Shown: one piece after another, positions 42,722 through 51,501 of the stretch
Layout of the letters: each line of letters begins with the position of its first letter
How positions within the stretch are numbered: the first letter of the stretch is position 1
From: Mariniflexile gromovii
GTDB lineage: Bacteria > Bacteroidota > Bacteroidia > Flavobacteriales > Flavobacteriaceae
Length of the DNA stretch: 64,000 nucleotides
Assembly (NCBI RefSeq): GCF_017814435.1
Contig: NZ_JAGJCB010000004.1
Location: forward strand, 62,001-126,000
Direction: 5' to 3'
The notes under the pieces: model-generated
The model's input: the letters and a program-made list of their open reading frames with translations, nothing else
The model's database searches: none
Told to the model about the DNA's origin: nothing
Made by a program: the position numbers and the translations under genes

Positions 42722-42765
42722 ATGACGAATGTCATATTTTAAGAAATACGATGAAAGTAATTTTG
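42722..42765 (+). promoter_or_regulatory. FNR-like promoter of the ccoS-ccoNOQP operon
   Basis: ATGACGAATGTCAT at 42722-42735 (perfect 5-base arms, ATGAC/GTCAT). TAATTTTG at 42758-42765 is a full TAnnTTTG match ending 36.5 bp from the palindrome centre. Confidence 0.78.
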
Positions 42766-42785
42766 AACCATAACTTCAAATAGGT

Positions 42786-42974
42786 ATGAGTGTTATTTAT
42801 GTTTTGTTAGCTGTAAGCGTAACGGTCGCTATTGTCTTTTTTATTGCCTTCATTTTGGCCGTAAAAAACGGGCAATATGATGATAGTTATACGCCATCCA
42901 TAAGAATGCTTTTTGAAGATGAACTCGTTAAAGAAAAATCAAAAAAAATAGATACTAACCAATTAAAAGATTAA
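42786..42974 (+). CDS. ccoS: cbb3-type oxidase assembly protein CcoS
   Basis: 62 residues: one N-terminal transmembrane helix (VIYVLLAVSVTVAIVFFIAFILAV), then GQYDDSYTPSIRMLFEDE, the typical CcoS tail with D-D-x-x-x-P. CcoS is needed for inserting haem b and CuB into CcoN. It lies between ccoI and ccoNO, 11 bases before the latter. Confidence 0.9.
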   Translation: MSVIYVLLAVSVTVAIVFFIAFILAVKNGQYDDSYTPSIRMLFEDELVKEKSKKIDTNQLKD

Positions 42975-42985
42975 CAATTACAATT

Positions 42986-45181
42986 ATGGAGATGCAACAA
43001 TTTCATTACGATAATAAAATCGTTACAAAATTCATCTATGCTACAATAGCTTTTGGAGTTGTAGGTATGTCGGTAGGCTTACTATTGGCATTTATGTTTT
43101 TATTTCCAAACTTAACAGATGGCATTTCATGGTTAAGTTTTGGGCGTTTAAGGCCCTTACACACCAATGCCGTAATTTTTGCATTTGTGGGAAATGCCAT
43201 GTTTGCAGGTATTTACTACTCGCTTCAACGGTTACTTAAAGCACGTATGGCAAGCGACCTTTTAAGCAACATCAACTTTTGGGGCTGGCAATTAATTATT
43301 GTTGCTGCGGCCATAACGCTTCCTTTAGGGTACACATCATCTAAAGAATATGCCGAATTGGAATGGCCCATTGATATCGCCATTGCATTAATTTGGGTCG
43401 TTTTTGGCATTAACATGATTTGGACTATTTTAAAAAGAAGACAACGCCATTTATATGTTGCCATTTGGTTTTACATTGCCACTTTTGTAACGGTAGCTGT
43501 ACTTCATATTTTTAATAGTTTAGAACTTCCCGTAAGTAGTTTTAAAAGTTATTCGGTTTATGCTGGCGTGCAAGATGCCTTAGTACAATGGTGGTATGGC
43601 CACAATGCGGTAGCATTCTTTTTAACCACGCCTTTTTTAGGGTTGATGTATTATTTTGTACCCAAAGCGGCTAACAGACCTGTATATTCCTACAGACTTT
43701 CTATTGTTCACTTTTGGTCGTTAATATTCATATATATTTGGGCAGGTCCCCATCACTTATTATATACTGCATTACCAGAATGGGCTCAAAATTTAGGTGT
43801 TGCTTTTTCTGTGATGCTATTAATGCCTTCTTGGGGAGGTATGATAAACGGATTGTTAACACTTCGTGGTGCCTGGGATAAAGTACGTACAGATCCTGTT
43901 TTAAAATTTATGGTCGTAGCCATTACAGGTTATGGTATGGCAACTTTTGAAGGCCCCATGCTTTCACTTAAAAATGTAAATGCCATTGCCCACTTTACCG
44001 ATTGGATTGTTGCACACGTACACGTTGGTGCATTGGCTTGGAATGGCTTTTTAGCCTTCGGCGTTATTTATTACTTAGTACCTAGATTATTCAAAACCAA
44101 ATTATATTCTATAGGGTTGGCTAATCTTCATTTCTGGATTGGCACTTTAGGCATCATTATGTATGCCTTACCATTATATGTTGCTGGGTTTACCCAAGCA
44201 AGTATGTGGAAACAATTCAACCCTGACGGCACCCTAACTTACGGTAACTTTTTAGAAACCGTTACCGAAATTATGCCTATGTACTGGATGCGTGCTATTG
44301 GCGGTACCCTTTATTTAACCGGTATGCTTATTTTAGTTTACAACATTGCCGTTACTATTAAAAACGGAAGTAAAGTTGAAGACGAATTGGCCGAAGCACC
44401 TGCCCTAGAACGTGTTTCTAAAAAACGTACTGCTGGTGAAGGATGGCACTCTTGGTTAGAACGCAAACCAATCCAATTAACCATTGGGGCAACTATTGCC
44501 ATTTTAATTGGTGGTATTATCCAAATTGTACCAACAATTATGGTAAAATCGAACATCCCAACCATAGCAAGTGTAAAACCATACACCCCTTTAGAATTGG
44601 AAGGTCGAGATATTTATATTCGTGAAGGTTGTGTGGGCTGTCATTCACAAATGATCCGTCCTTTTAGAAGTGAAGTGGAACGCTATGGTGAATACTCAAA
44701 AGCCGGTGAATATGTTTACGACCATCCATTCCTTTGGGGAAGTAAACGCACAGGACCAGATTTACATAGAGTTGGCAGTAAATATTCTGATAATTGGCAT
44801 TTTAACCATATGTACGATCCGCAAAGTACCTCATCAGGTTCTATCATGCCGCGTTACCCTTGGTTAATCAATGATGAATTGGACAAATCGGATACCGAAG
44901 CCAAAATGAAAGCCATGGTAACATTAGGTGTACCATATTCAGATGAAGAAATTGCTAACGCCCAAGAAAGCATGTTGGCTCAAGGAACACAAATAGAGCA
45001 AAATCTGTATGCTGACCCAGATTTTGTAACTTCTTATGAAGCGGACAAAAAATATGCAGCAGAAAATGGTGACCCTTTTATAGAAATGAAAAATCGTGAA
45101 ATAGTAGCCGTTATTGCCTATTTACAACGATTAGGAACAGATATTCATGTAAAAGAAGAACAAAAACAAACCTCAAAATAA
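42986..45181 (+). CDS. ccoN: cbb3-type cytochrome c oxidase, fused subunits I and II (CcoNO)
   Basis: 731 residues. The first 480 or so are the 12-helix CcoN haem-copper subunit, with His ligands visible in LRPLHTNAVIFAFVG, WWYGHNAVAFFLT, GPHHLLYTALPEW and HFTDWIVAHVHVGALAWNG. After a linker and one more helix comes the CcoO part with a single haem c site GCVGCHSQMIRPF and the distal Met segment GSIMPRYPWL. N and O are separate genes in proteobacteria; the fusion is usual in Bacteroidota. It reduces oxygen with high affinity at the inner membrane. Confidence 0.96.
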   Translation: MEMQQFHYDNKIVTKFIYATIAFGVVGMSVGLLLAFMFLFPNLTDGISWLSFGRLRPLHTNAVIFAFVGNAMFAGIYYSLQRLLKARMASDLLSNINFWGWQLIIVAAAITLPLGYTSSKEYAELEWPIDIAIALIWVVFGINMIWTILKRRQRHLYVAIWFYIATFVTVAVLHIFNSLELPVSSFKSYSVYAGVQDALVQWWYGHNAVAFFLTTPFLGLMYYFVPKAANRPVYSYRLSIVHFWSLIFIYIWAGPHHLLYTALPEWAQNLGVAFSVMLLMPSWGGMINGLLTLRGAWDKVRTDPVLKFMVVAITGYGMATFEGPMLSLKNVNAIAHFTDWIVAHVHVGALAWNGFLAFGVIYYLVPRLFKTKLYSIGLANLHFWIGTLGIIMYALPLYVAGFTQASMWKQFNPDGTLTYGNFLETVTEIMPMYWMRAIGGTLYLTGMLILVYNIAVTIKNGSKVEDELAEAPALERVSKKRTAGEGWHSWLERKPIQLTIGATIAILIGGIIQIVPTIMVKSNIPTIASVKPYTPLELEGRDIYIREGCVGCHSQMIRPFRSEVERYGEYSKAGEYVYDHPFLWGSKRTGPDLHRVGSKYSDNWHFNHMYDPQSTSSGSIMPRYPWLINDELDKSDTEAKMKAMVTLGVPYSDEEIANAQESMLAQGTQIEQNLYADPDFVTSYEADKKYAAENGDPFIEMKNREIVAVIAYLQRLGTDIHVKEEQKQTSK

Positions 45182-45188
45182 AAGTACT

Positions 45189-45374
45189 ATGTTAAAATTT
45201 GTAAAAGGCTATATGGATAGTATTGATGGTATCGAAATTTTCCCCATCATTTCCTTGCTTATATTTTTCACATTTTTTGTTGGTCTTTTTTATTGGGTAT
45301 ATACCGCAAAAAAAGAGTATATAAAATCTGTTAGCAATTTGCCATTAGACAACCAAAACGACGAAATATTATGA
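45189..45374 (+). CDS. ccoQ: CcoQ-like small oxidase subunit
   Basis: 61 residues with one transmembrane helix (about 16-38, IFPIISLLIFFTFFVGLFYWVY), followed by a charged segment. The Y/F-W-V-Y-T-A-K-K-E-Y end of the helix is typical of CcoQ. It lies 7 bases after ccoNO. Its TGA stop overlaps the ATG of a 30-codon open frame. Confidence 0.82.
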   Translation: MLKFVKGYMDSIDGIEIFPIISLLIFFTFFVGLFYWVYTAKKEYIKSVSNLPLDNQNDEIL

Positions 45375-45463
45375 AACTAACTAATCAAAAAAAAAATTCA
45401 TTTCTAAATGTTATTGGAGGTTGCATTTGTCTATTAAAAAACAATAAAAAAAGTATCAAATGA
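45371..45463 (+). CDS. Possible 30-residue microprotein between ccoQ and ccoP
   Basis: ATG 45371 overlaps the ccoQ stop (ATGA), and its own TGA (45461-45463) overlaps the ccoP ATG (also ATGA). The frame is intact for 30 codons. It encodes a basic peptide with a short hydrophobic core (FLNVIGGCICLL) flanked by lysines. An ATGA junction at both ends would couple translation from ccoQ through to ccoP across an otherwise 85-base gap. AT-rich sequence can produce such a frame by chance, and I recognise no homologue. Confidence 0.35.
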   Translation: MKLTNQKKNSFLNVIGGCICLLKNNKKSIK

Positions 45464-46353
45464 GAAATTTAATTCCATCTTGGGTAAGAGTGCCCCTTAT
45501 ATTCTTCATCATTTTCGGAGTTGTAGAATACGTAATTGATTCAGGCAATAAACCAGCATTTGTAGAATATCCTGCAGTTTTACTCTTTTTATTATTAGTG
45601 CTACTTATATTAATTGCCATTGAAGCTATCATTGGCGCATTAGAAAATGTGATGCTTCATAGACTAGATGAAGAAGCAAAAGCACGTTTTTTAGCTGAAA
45701 AAGAAAGTAGCATCAAATTTACTTGGTTAAGCAACATCTATAAAAAACTTTTAGGCCAAAAACCTATGGAAGTTGAAAGTGAAATTATTTTAGACCATAA
45801 CTATGATGGTATAAAAGAATTAGACAACGACCTACCACCTTGGTGGAAATATGGGTTTTACATATCCATTGTATTTGGTGCGGTTTATTTGTTAAGATAC
45901 CACGTGTTTCAAGGCCAAAATCAATATGATGAATTGGACACGGAATTAGCCGAGGCAAAAACCGCTATTGAAACTTACAAAAAAACAGCTAAAGATTTGG
46001 TTGATGCCAACACGGTAACATTACTAACCGATGCATCCGATTTAAGTGCTGGTAAAGCCACATTTGAAACCAACTGTGTAGCCTGCCATATGGCCGATGG
46101 TGGCGGTGGTATTGGACCAAACTTAACCGACGACCATTGGATTTTAGGTGGTGGCATAAAAAATGTGTTCCATACAATTTCTGAAGGCGGACGCTCCGGC
46201 AAAGGGATGATTGCTTGGAAAGCACAACTAAAACCAGCACAAATTGCACAAGTAGCAAGCTACGTGTTAAGCTTACAAGGCACTACACCTGCAAATCCAA
46301 AAGCTCCTGAAGGTGATGTTTGGGTTGAAGAAGCAGCTTCTGAAGCTAAATAA
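45460..46353 (+). CDS. ccoP: cbb3-type cytochrome c oxidase subunit III, single-haem CcoP
   Basis: 297 residues: two N-terminal transmembrane helices (about 9-65 region), the CcoP N-terminal domain with a further helix at WWKYGFYISIVFGAVYLL, then one cytochrome c domain with CVACHMADGGGGIGPNLTDDHW (His/Met type; candidate Met in GKGMIAWK). Only one CxxCH is present, whereas proteobacterial CcoP has two, so electron entry uses a shorter haem chain. It is the final structural subunit of the operon; ccoG follows after 51 bases. Confidence 0.93.
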   Translation: MRNLIPSWVRVPLIFFIIFGVVEYVIDSGNKPAFVEYPAVLLFLLLVLLILIAIEAIIGALENVMLHRLDEEAKARFLAEKESSIKFTWLSNIYKKLLGQKPMEVESEIILDHNYDGIKELDNDLPPWWKYGFYISIVFGAVYLLRYHVFQGQNQYDELDTELAEAKTAIETYKKTAKDLVDANTVTLLTDASDLSAGKATFETNCVACHMADGGGGIGPNLTDDHWILGGGIKNVFHTISEGGRSGKGMIAWKAQLKPAQIAQVASYVLSLQGTTPANPKAPEGDVWVEEAASEAK

Positions 46354-46357
46354 CATA

Positions 46358-46392
46358 AAGATCTACAAGGTTTTAAAAAACTGACAGGTCTA
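46358..46392. repeat. Imperfect inverted repeat between ccoP and ccoG
   Basis: AGATCTACAAGG, an AT spacer, then CTGACAGGTCT form a degenerate palindrome resembling ACCTGTCAGGT-type intergenic elements of flavobacteria. Only one copy is seen in this window. Confidence 0.4.
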
Positions 46393-46404
46393 AACAAAAA
46401 CAAA

Positions 46405-47829
46405 ATGGAAACCCCAGGAAACGAAATATTTAGAGACAGCATTGGCACGGTTACCAAAGACGGTAAACGCGCTTGGGTATTTCCTAAAAAACCAAGTGGC
46501 AAGCTCTATACATACAGAAAATTTGTAAGCTACTTTTTATTGGCGTTTTTAATTTTGGCTCCATTTGTTAAAATAAATGGAAACCAGTTTTTATTATTTA
46601 ATGTACTGGAACGCCGTTTTAATATTTTTGGGTTTCCGTTTTGGCCACAAGATTTTTACCTGTTTGTAATCTCCATGCTTATTGGGGTTATTTTTATTGC
46701 GCTATTTACGGTTGCTTTTGGACGTATTTTCTGTGGGTGGATTTGTCCGCAAACCATTTTTATGGAAATGGTTTTTAGACGCATAGAATATTGGATTGAA
46801 GGCGACAGAGGCAAACAAATGCGTTTAGCAAAACAACCTTGGAATGCTGAAAAAATTAGAAAAAAAGGCTTAAAATTAATAGTCTTTTTACTTATATCAT
46901 TTCTTATCGCCAATGTGTTTTTAGCCTATTTAATAGGGAGCGATAAACTGTTACAATTTGTTATTGATGGTCCATTAAATCATATAAGCAACTTTATTTC
47001 ATTGTTGATTTTTACGGCTGTTTTTTATTTTGTTTTTGCTTGGTTTAGAGAACAAGTTTGCATCATTGCGTGTCCTTATGGGCGCTTACAAGGTGCTTTA
47101 TTGGATACTAAATCGATTGTGGTGGCTTACGACCATAAACGTGGTGAAGCCAAAAATGGCAGAAAGAAGTTTAGAAAAGACGAAGACAGAAAAGTTTTGG
47201 GATATGGTGATTGTATTGATTGTTTTCAATGTGTAAACGTTTGCCCAACAGGTATTGATATTAGAAACGGTACACAACTGGAATGTGTAAATTGTACCGC
47301 TTGTATAGATGAATGCGACCACATCATGGAAAGCATTAATTTACCAAAAGGTTTAATTAGATACGCAAGCGAAGAAAATATTGAAAACAAAACACCTTTT
47401 AAACTTACTGCTAGAATGAAAGGTTATATAGCTGTTTTAGTCATTTTAACGGGGTTACTTACAGGCATGCTTTTTTTAAGGAATGATGTAGAAGCGACCA
47501 TATTAAGACTACCTGGGCAACTGTATGAACATAAAGAAAACAACATTATAAGTAACGTTTACACTTTTAAGCTGGTAAACAAAACAACTGAAGATATTGA
47601 GGATGTTAGCTTTAAGTTAATGTCGCACAAAGGAACCTTAAAATTGGTTGCTACTAGTGATAGTTTTGTGGTACCTAGCCAAGGAATATCGAAAGGGACT
47701 TTGTTTATTGAAATTAACAATGCAGCTTTAACCGGTGACAGAAACAAAATAAAAATTGGCATTTATAAAGGTGATAAACTTATTGAAACAGCTACGGCTA
47801 ACTTTTTAGGCCCGAGGAGTTATAGATAG
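46405..47829 (+). CDS. ccoG: cbb3 assembly ferredoxin-like protein CcoG (RdxA/FixG)
   Basis: 474 residues. Four to five transmembrane helices include the conserved GRIFCGWICPQTIFMEMVFRRIEYWIEGD. Two 4Fe-4S sites follow at CIDCFQCVNVCPTGID and CVNCTACIDECD, and a C-terminal periplasmic Ig-like domain (FixG_C) ends the protein. CcoG is a cupric reductase that supplies Cu(I) for cbb3 oxidase. It follows ccoP and precedes the FixH-like gene, separated from the latter by a 223-base gap with repeats. Confidence 0.94.
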   Translation: METPGNEIFRDSIGTVTKDGKRAWVFPKKPSGKLYTYRKFVSYFLLAFLILAPFVKINGNQFLLFNVLERRFNIFGFPFWPQDFYLFVISMLIGVIFIALFTVAFGRIFCGWICPQTIFMEMVFRRIEYWIEGDRGKQMRLAKQPWNAEKIRKKGLKLIVFLLISFLIANVFLAYLIGSDKLLQFVIDGPLNHISNFISLLIFTAVFYFVFAWFREQVCIIACPYGRLQGALLDTKSIVVAYDHKRGEAKNGRKKFRKDEDRKVLGYGDCIDCFQCVNVCPTGIDIRNGTQLECVNCTACIDECDHIMESINLPKGLIRYASEENIENKTPFKLTARMKGYIAVLVILTGLLTGMLFLRNDVEATILRLPGQLYEHKENNIISNVYTFKLVNKTTEDIEDVSFKLMSHKGTLKLVATSDSFVVPSQGISKGTLFIEINNAALTGDRNKIKIGIYKGDKLIETATANFLGPRSYR

Positions 47830-47895
47830 TTTTTAGTCGCAGTCGCAGTAAACAGTGCTTACTCTTGCTGTGATAAAATGACTTTGGCTGATAAG

Positions 47896-47986
47896 GTGCA
47901 TTAGGGATTGAACGGCATGTTTGAGCTCCCGACGCAGGAGGAGCGAGTAGTGAAAGCCCGACCTGAGGTAACGAAGGGAATGCCAG
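47896..47986. repeat. Interspersed intergenic repeat, copy 2
   Basis: Plus strand: GTGCATTAGGGATTGAACGG, then GACGCAGGAGGAGCGAG, then CCCGACCTGAGG. These landmarks appear in the same order in the minus strand of 10342-10440. The element is GC-rich relative to its surroundings and has no open frame. It fills most of the 223-base gap between ccoG and the FixH-like gene. Confidence 0.55.
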
Positions 47987-48017
47987 AATTGTTTGAAATG
48001 AAAAGTAAATTAATAAG

Positions 48018-48037
48018 ATTCCCTCCTTCGAGAGAAT
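48018..48037. repeat. ATTCCCTC hairpin repeat, copy 1
   Basis: ATTCCCTC-CTTC-GAGAGAAT, an 8-bp stem with one mismatch, inside AAGATTCCCTCC..., 16 bases before the FixH-like ATG. A perfect copy lies upstream of ddl at 55488-55507. Confidence 0.65.
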
Positions 48038-48052
48038 GAAAAAAATTATAAG

Positions 48053-48499
48053 ATGAAAATAAATTGGGGAACCGGAATTGTTTTAGCGTTTATAGGCTTT
48101 ATAAGCTTTATTATGTACTTTGTTATTACCATGAACGTGGATAAAAAACTGGAACATGATTTGGTTACTGAAGATTATTATGCTGAAGAATTAATGTACC
48201 AAGCGGATATTAACAAACTTGAAAACGCTAATAAATTAAGTGAAAACATTCGCTATGAACGTACTGATGAAGGCTTATTGATTGTGTTTCCCAGTAATTT
48301 GGATTTTAATAAAATAAGCGGCAATGTGTTCCTATATAGACCATCTAACAAACAATTGGACTTTGAAACCAAAATTTCATTGTCTGAACTCCATTTGCTC
48401 ATACCTGACAAACGTTTGGTAGATGGTCGTTGGAACATAAAAATTGATTGGCAATACAACAATGTGCCTTATTTATACAAAGAAACTATAAATTATTAA
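48053..48499 (+). CDS. FixH family protein (cbb3 assembly)
   Basis: 148 residues: an N-terminal transmembrane helix (GIVLAFIGFISFIMYFVITMNV), then a periplasmic beta-sandwich. The block KLEHDLVTEDYYAEELMYQADINKLENA is the usual FixH motif. FixH works with FixG/FixI in assembling cbb3 oxidase; its exact step is unknown. The next gene starts 2 bases after its stop. Confidence 0.86.
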   Translation: MKINWGTGIVLAFIGFISFIMYFVITMNVDKKLEHDLVTEDYYAEELMYQADINKLENANKLSENIRYERTDEGLLIVFPSNLDFNKISGNVFLYRPSNKQLDFETKISLSELHLLIPDKRLVDGRWNIKIDWQYNNVPYLYKETINY

Positions 48500-48501
48500 T
48501 C

Positions 48502-49203
48502 ATGCTAATTTCGGCATTTGTTTTAGGGCTACTGGGGAGTTTTCACTGTGTTGGCATGTGTGGGCCTATTGCTTTTATGCTTCCTGTAGATAGGACCAAT
48601 GTTTACAAAAAAGCATCTCAAATTGCCATGTACCACGCAGGCAGACTGCTAGCATACAGCATTATTGGGTTGGTATTCGGACTTATTGGAAAAAGCTTAT
48701 TCCTTTTTGGTTTTCAGCAGCAGCTTTCCATAGTTATTGGCGTTTTAATGATTTTGCTTGTTATTATTCCGCAACATAAATTAAACAAATACAATGCCTC
48801 CAGACCTATTTATAAGCTTATAGGCAAGGTTAAATCTGCTTTGGGCGCCGCTTTAAAGAAAAAAACAGCCGACACTTTTTTAACTATTGGATTCCTTAAT
48901 GGTTTTTTGCCATGTGGTTTAGTTTATATGGCGGTTTTTGCTGCAATTGCAGCAGGAAATGCTTTAAACGGCAGTTTATATATGACGGTTTTTGGGTTGG
49001 GCACCGTGCCTTTAATGACTACCGCTATTTATTTATCAAATTTTTTAAAAGGCAATGCCAGGCAAAAAATACAAAAAGCAATTCCTGTTTTTGTAATAAT
49101 TATTGGTGTTTTATTTATTCTTCGCGGGTTAGGTTTAGGGATTCCTTATGTTTCTCCTGCTCCTATTACAGATCTAGTTACAAACCAAATAAACTGCCAT
49201 TAA
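48502..49203 (+). CDS. Sulfite exporter TauE/SafE family protein (cbb3-associated)
   Basis: 233 residues from ATG 48502, with six to seven transmembrane helices. N-terminal GLLGSFHCVGMCGPIAFMLP and the later GFLNGFLPCGLVYMAVF, each with cysteines facing the membrane, are typical of the TauE/DsbD-like branch that accompanies ccoGH in Bacteroidota and may move copper or reducing power. A TTG extension from 48448 overlapping FixH is rejected because it adds residues before the first helix. It ends the cbb3 cluster. Confidence 0.85.
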   Translation: MLISAFVLGLLGSFHCVGMCGPIAFMLPVDRTNVYKKASQIAMYHAGRLLAYSIIGLVFGLIGKSLFLFGFQQQLSIVIGVLMILLVIIPQHKLNKYNASRPIYKLIGKVKSALGAALKKKTADTFLTIGFLNGFLPCGLVYMAVFAAIAAGNALNGSLYMTVFGLGTVPLMTTAIYLSNFLKGNARQKIQKAIPVFVIIIGVLFILRGLGLGIPYVSPAPITDLVTNQINCH

Positions 49204-49211
49204 ACAAAAAA

Positions 49212-49240
49212 AGTAGTTGGAATTCCCAACTACTCTTTTA
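49212..49240. terminator. Terminator at the end of the cbb3 cluster
   Basis: Perfect 9-bp stem AGTAGTTGG / CCAACTACT with a 5-base loop, followed by CTTTTATT and preceded by an A run, so it may act in both directions between the convergent TauE-like and universal stress genes. Confidence 0.82.
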
Positions 49241-49270
49241 TTAAAAAATCATTCAGTAACCTAAGGCTCC

Positions 49271-50104
49271 TTAAATTTTAAATGTAATTACAGGTAAGTT
49301 TGCGTGGTTCGCAACATCTTCACCTATGCTACCTTCAAAAAAGTGTGCTAACCCCTTTTTGCCATGAGTTGGTATGGCAATAATATCTGCTCCCACTTTT
49401 AGTGCAAAATTTATAACACCAGTCTCAACAGAATAATCGGAAACGTAATGAACGGTGTCCATTTTATCAAGATTTCTTTCTGCTTTAGTGAAAAAATTAA
49501 CAACAATTTTTTCAATCTCTACAGAACTTTTAAAGCGTTCGTTAGGTAAGTTCACATAAACCATATACATTTTAGAATTGATTTTCTCGAACATTTTAAC
49601 CGCTTTCTTATATGATTTAATTGATTCTTCTGAAAAATCGCAAGCAAAGACCACGGTTTCAAAATTAATACCCTTTAACTCATTTTTCACCACCAATACT
49701 GGAACTTCAGAGTTTCTAACCACACGTTCTGTGTTTGAACCTACAAAAATTTCCATAATGCCACTAGCACCATGCGAACCCATTATTATCAAATCGGCAT
49801 CATGCTTTTCTGCCACATCATTCACCTCGCTAAACACTTTAAAGTGTTTAATAATGGGTGTTACCTTCACGCCTTTTAAATAATCCTTTTGAAGAAATTT
49901 TTCAAACTTTTGTTCTGCCAATTTATAGAAAAAAACAGCTTGTTCGGTTTGAAATCCTTCTGAAGCCGTTAGCATCACATCGGTCATTTCCAACATGTGC
50001 AATGCTAAAATTTCAGAATTAAATTTTGTTGCAAATTTAGCCGCAGCTTTAAGTGCAAATTCAGAATGTTCTGAAAAATCTATGGGAACAATTATTTTTT
50101 TCAT
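49271..50104 (-). CDS. Universal stress protein, tandem UspA domains
   Basis: 277 residues. Domain 1 begins IVPIDFSEHSEFALKAAAKFA and ends with the ATP motif GSHGASGIMEIFVGSNTERVVRNSEVPVLVV. Domain 2 (about 145-277) ends with the comparable THGKKGLAHFFEGSIGEDVANHANLPVITF, so both halves retain nucleotide-binding glycines. It starts 16 bases after hemN and shares its FNR-like promoter, so it is probably induced under low oxygen. Confidence 0.9.
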   Translation of the reverse strand: MKKIIVPIDFSEHSEFALKAAAKFATKFNSEILALHMLEMTDVMLTASEGFQTEQAVFFYKLAEQKFEKFLQKDYLKGVKVTPIIKHFKVFSEVNDVAEKHDADLIIMGSHGASGIMEIFVGSNTERVVRNSEVPVLVVKNELKGINFETVVFACDFSEESIKSYKKAVKMFEKINSKMYMVYVNLPNERFKSSVEIEKIVVNFFTKAERNLDKMDTVHYVSDYSVETGVINFALKVGADIIAIPTHGKKGLAHFFEGSIGEDVANHANLPVITFKI

Positions 50105-50120
50105 AATCTTTATTTTTATG

Positions 50121-51485
50121 TTAAACAGTCATTGAAAACAACTGTGTATCAGGTTGTTTTCGTTGTAATAATAAATCGAAAGCCATACAAATGTTCCGCA
50201 CAAATGGCTGACCTTTTTTTGTAACCTGAATGGTATTTGAACTAATATTTAGTAAGCCATCGTTTTCCATTTCTTTTAATTTAATAAGAACTTGAGGCAG
50301 TTCATTAAAATAATGCAAGTTACTAGACCAAGTTGTTTTGAATTGGCACATCAAGTTAAGAATATGTTTTCTAATAATTAAATCTTCTTCATTTAAAATA
50401 TGACCTCTATAAACGGGAATAATATCATCTTTCAATAAATTGTAATATTCCTCAATGCCTTTTACGTTTTGCGAAAAACCATACCAACTATCGCTTATTG
50501 ATGATACACCCAACCCAATCATAGCTTGGGTTTTTGATGCGGTATACCCCATAAAATTCCGATGTAAATTACCATGTTGCATCGATTTGTAAAGTGAATC
50601 GGTTTGCAGCGCAAAATGATCCATTCCTATTTCATGGTAACCCACTTCTGCTAGCAAAGTTTTCCCTAGTTCGTATTGCTGCCTTTTTAATTCCGCCGAA
50701 GGCAAATCGGCATCACTAAATCCACGTTGCCCGTTTCCTTTTATCCATGGTACATGGGCATAACTGTAAAATGCTAATCTATCAGGCAATAATTGCTTCG
50801 TATTTAAAATAGTTTGCTTTACATGTTCCAATGTTTGAAAAGGCAACCCAAAAATAATATCGTGTCCAACAGAAGTATACCCAATTTCACGAGCCATTTC
50901 CGTAGCACGTTTTACGTTTTCAAAAGGTTGAATTCTGTGAATGGCCTTTTGTACGGTTTCGTTGTAATCCTGCACACCGTAACTTACACGCCTAAAGCCA
51001 ACATCATATAAAGCTTGCAAATGTTCTTTGGTGGTATTGTTTGGATGACCTTCAAAACTAAATTCATAATTTTCAGCAAGTTTAGAAGTGCTTAAAATAC
51101 CATTAATGAGCGTTTTTAAATTATCAGGACTAAAAAAAGTGGGAGTACCACCTCCTAAATGCAATTCCTTAATAAAAGGTTTTTCTTCAAGCAAATCTAA
51201 ATACAAATTCCATTCTTTTAAAACAGCATTTATATATGGCGATTCTACACTATGCTGCTTGGTAATACGTTTATTGCAACCACAAAAAGTACATAAACTT
51301 TCGCAAAAAGGCAGATGAATATATAAGCTTATACCTTCCTTTAAATGGCTCTCGTTAAACGATTTTTTCAATGATGCTTTCCACGCTTTTAGCGAAAACG
51401 AAGCATCATCCCAATACGGCACCGTTGGGTAACTGGTGTAACGTGGACCCGCAATATTATATTTATTGAGTAATGAATTATACAT
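50121..51485 (-). CDS. hemN: Oxygen-independent coproporphyrinogen III dehydrogenase
   Basis: 454 residues from ATG 51485. Radical SAM cluster motif CESLCTFCGC (CxxxCxxC) near residue 60, the HLGGGTPTFF glycine motif, and the C-terminal HemN domain. It makes protoporphyrinogen IX in haem synthesis without oxygen. An ATG at 51494 is also possible, but the FNR-like promoter predicts transcription from about 51497, so 51485 leaves a more reasonable leader, and GPRYTSYP begins at the usual distance. Operon with the following universal stress gene. Confidence 0.95.
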   Translation of the reverse strand: MYNSLLNKYNIAGPRYTSYPTVPYWDDASFSLKAWKASLKKSFNESHLKEGISLYIHLPFCESLCTFCGCNKRITKQHSVESPYINAVLKEWNLYLDLLEEKPFIKELHLGGGTPTFFSPDNLKTLINGILSTSKLAENYEFSFEGHPNNTTKEHLQALYDVGFRRVSYGVQDYNETVQKAIHRIQPFENVKRATEMAREIGYTSVGHDIIFGLPFQTLEHVKQTILNTKQLLPDRLAFYSYAHVPWIKGNGQRGFSDADLPSAELKRQQYELGKTLLAEVGYHEIGMDHFALQTDSLYKSMQHGNLHRNFMGYTASKTQAMIGLGVSSISDSWYGFSQNVKGIEEYYNLLKDDIIPVYRGHILNEEDLIIRKHILNLMCQFKTTWSSNLHYFNELPQVLIKLKEMENDGLLNISSNTIQVTKKGQPFVRNICMAFDLLLQRKQPDTQLFSMTV

Positions 51486-51501
51486 ACCTAACATTATAGT
51501 C

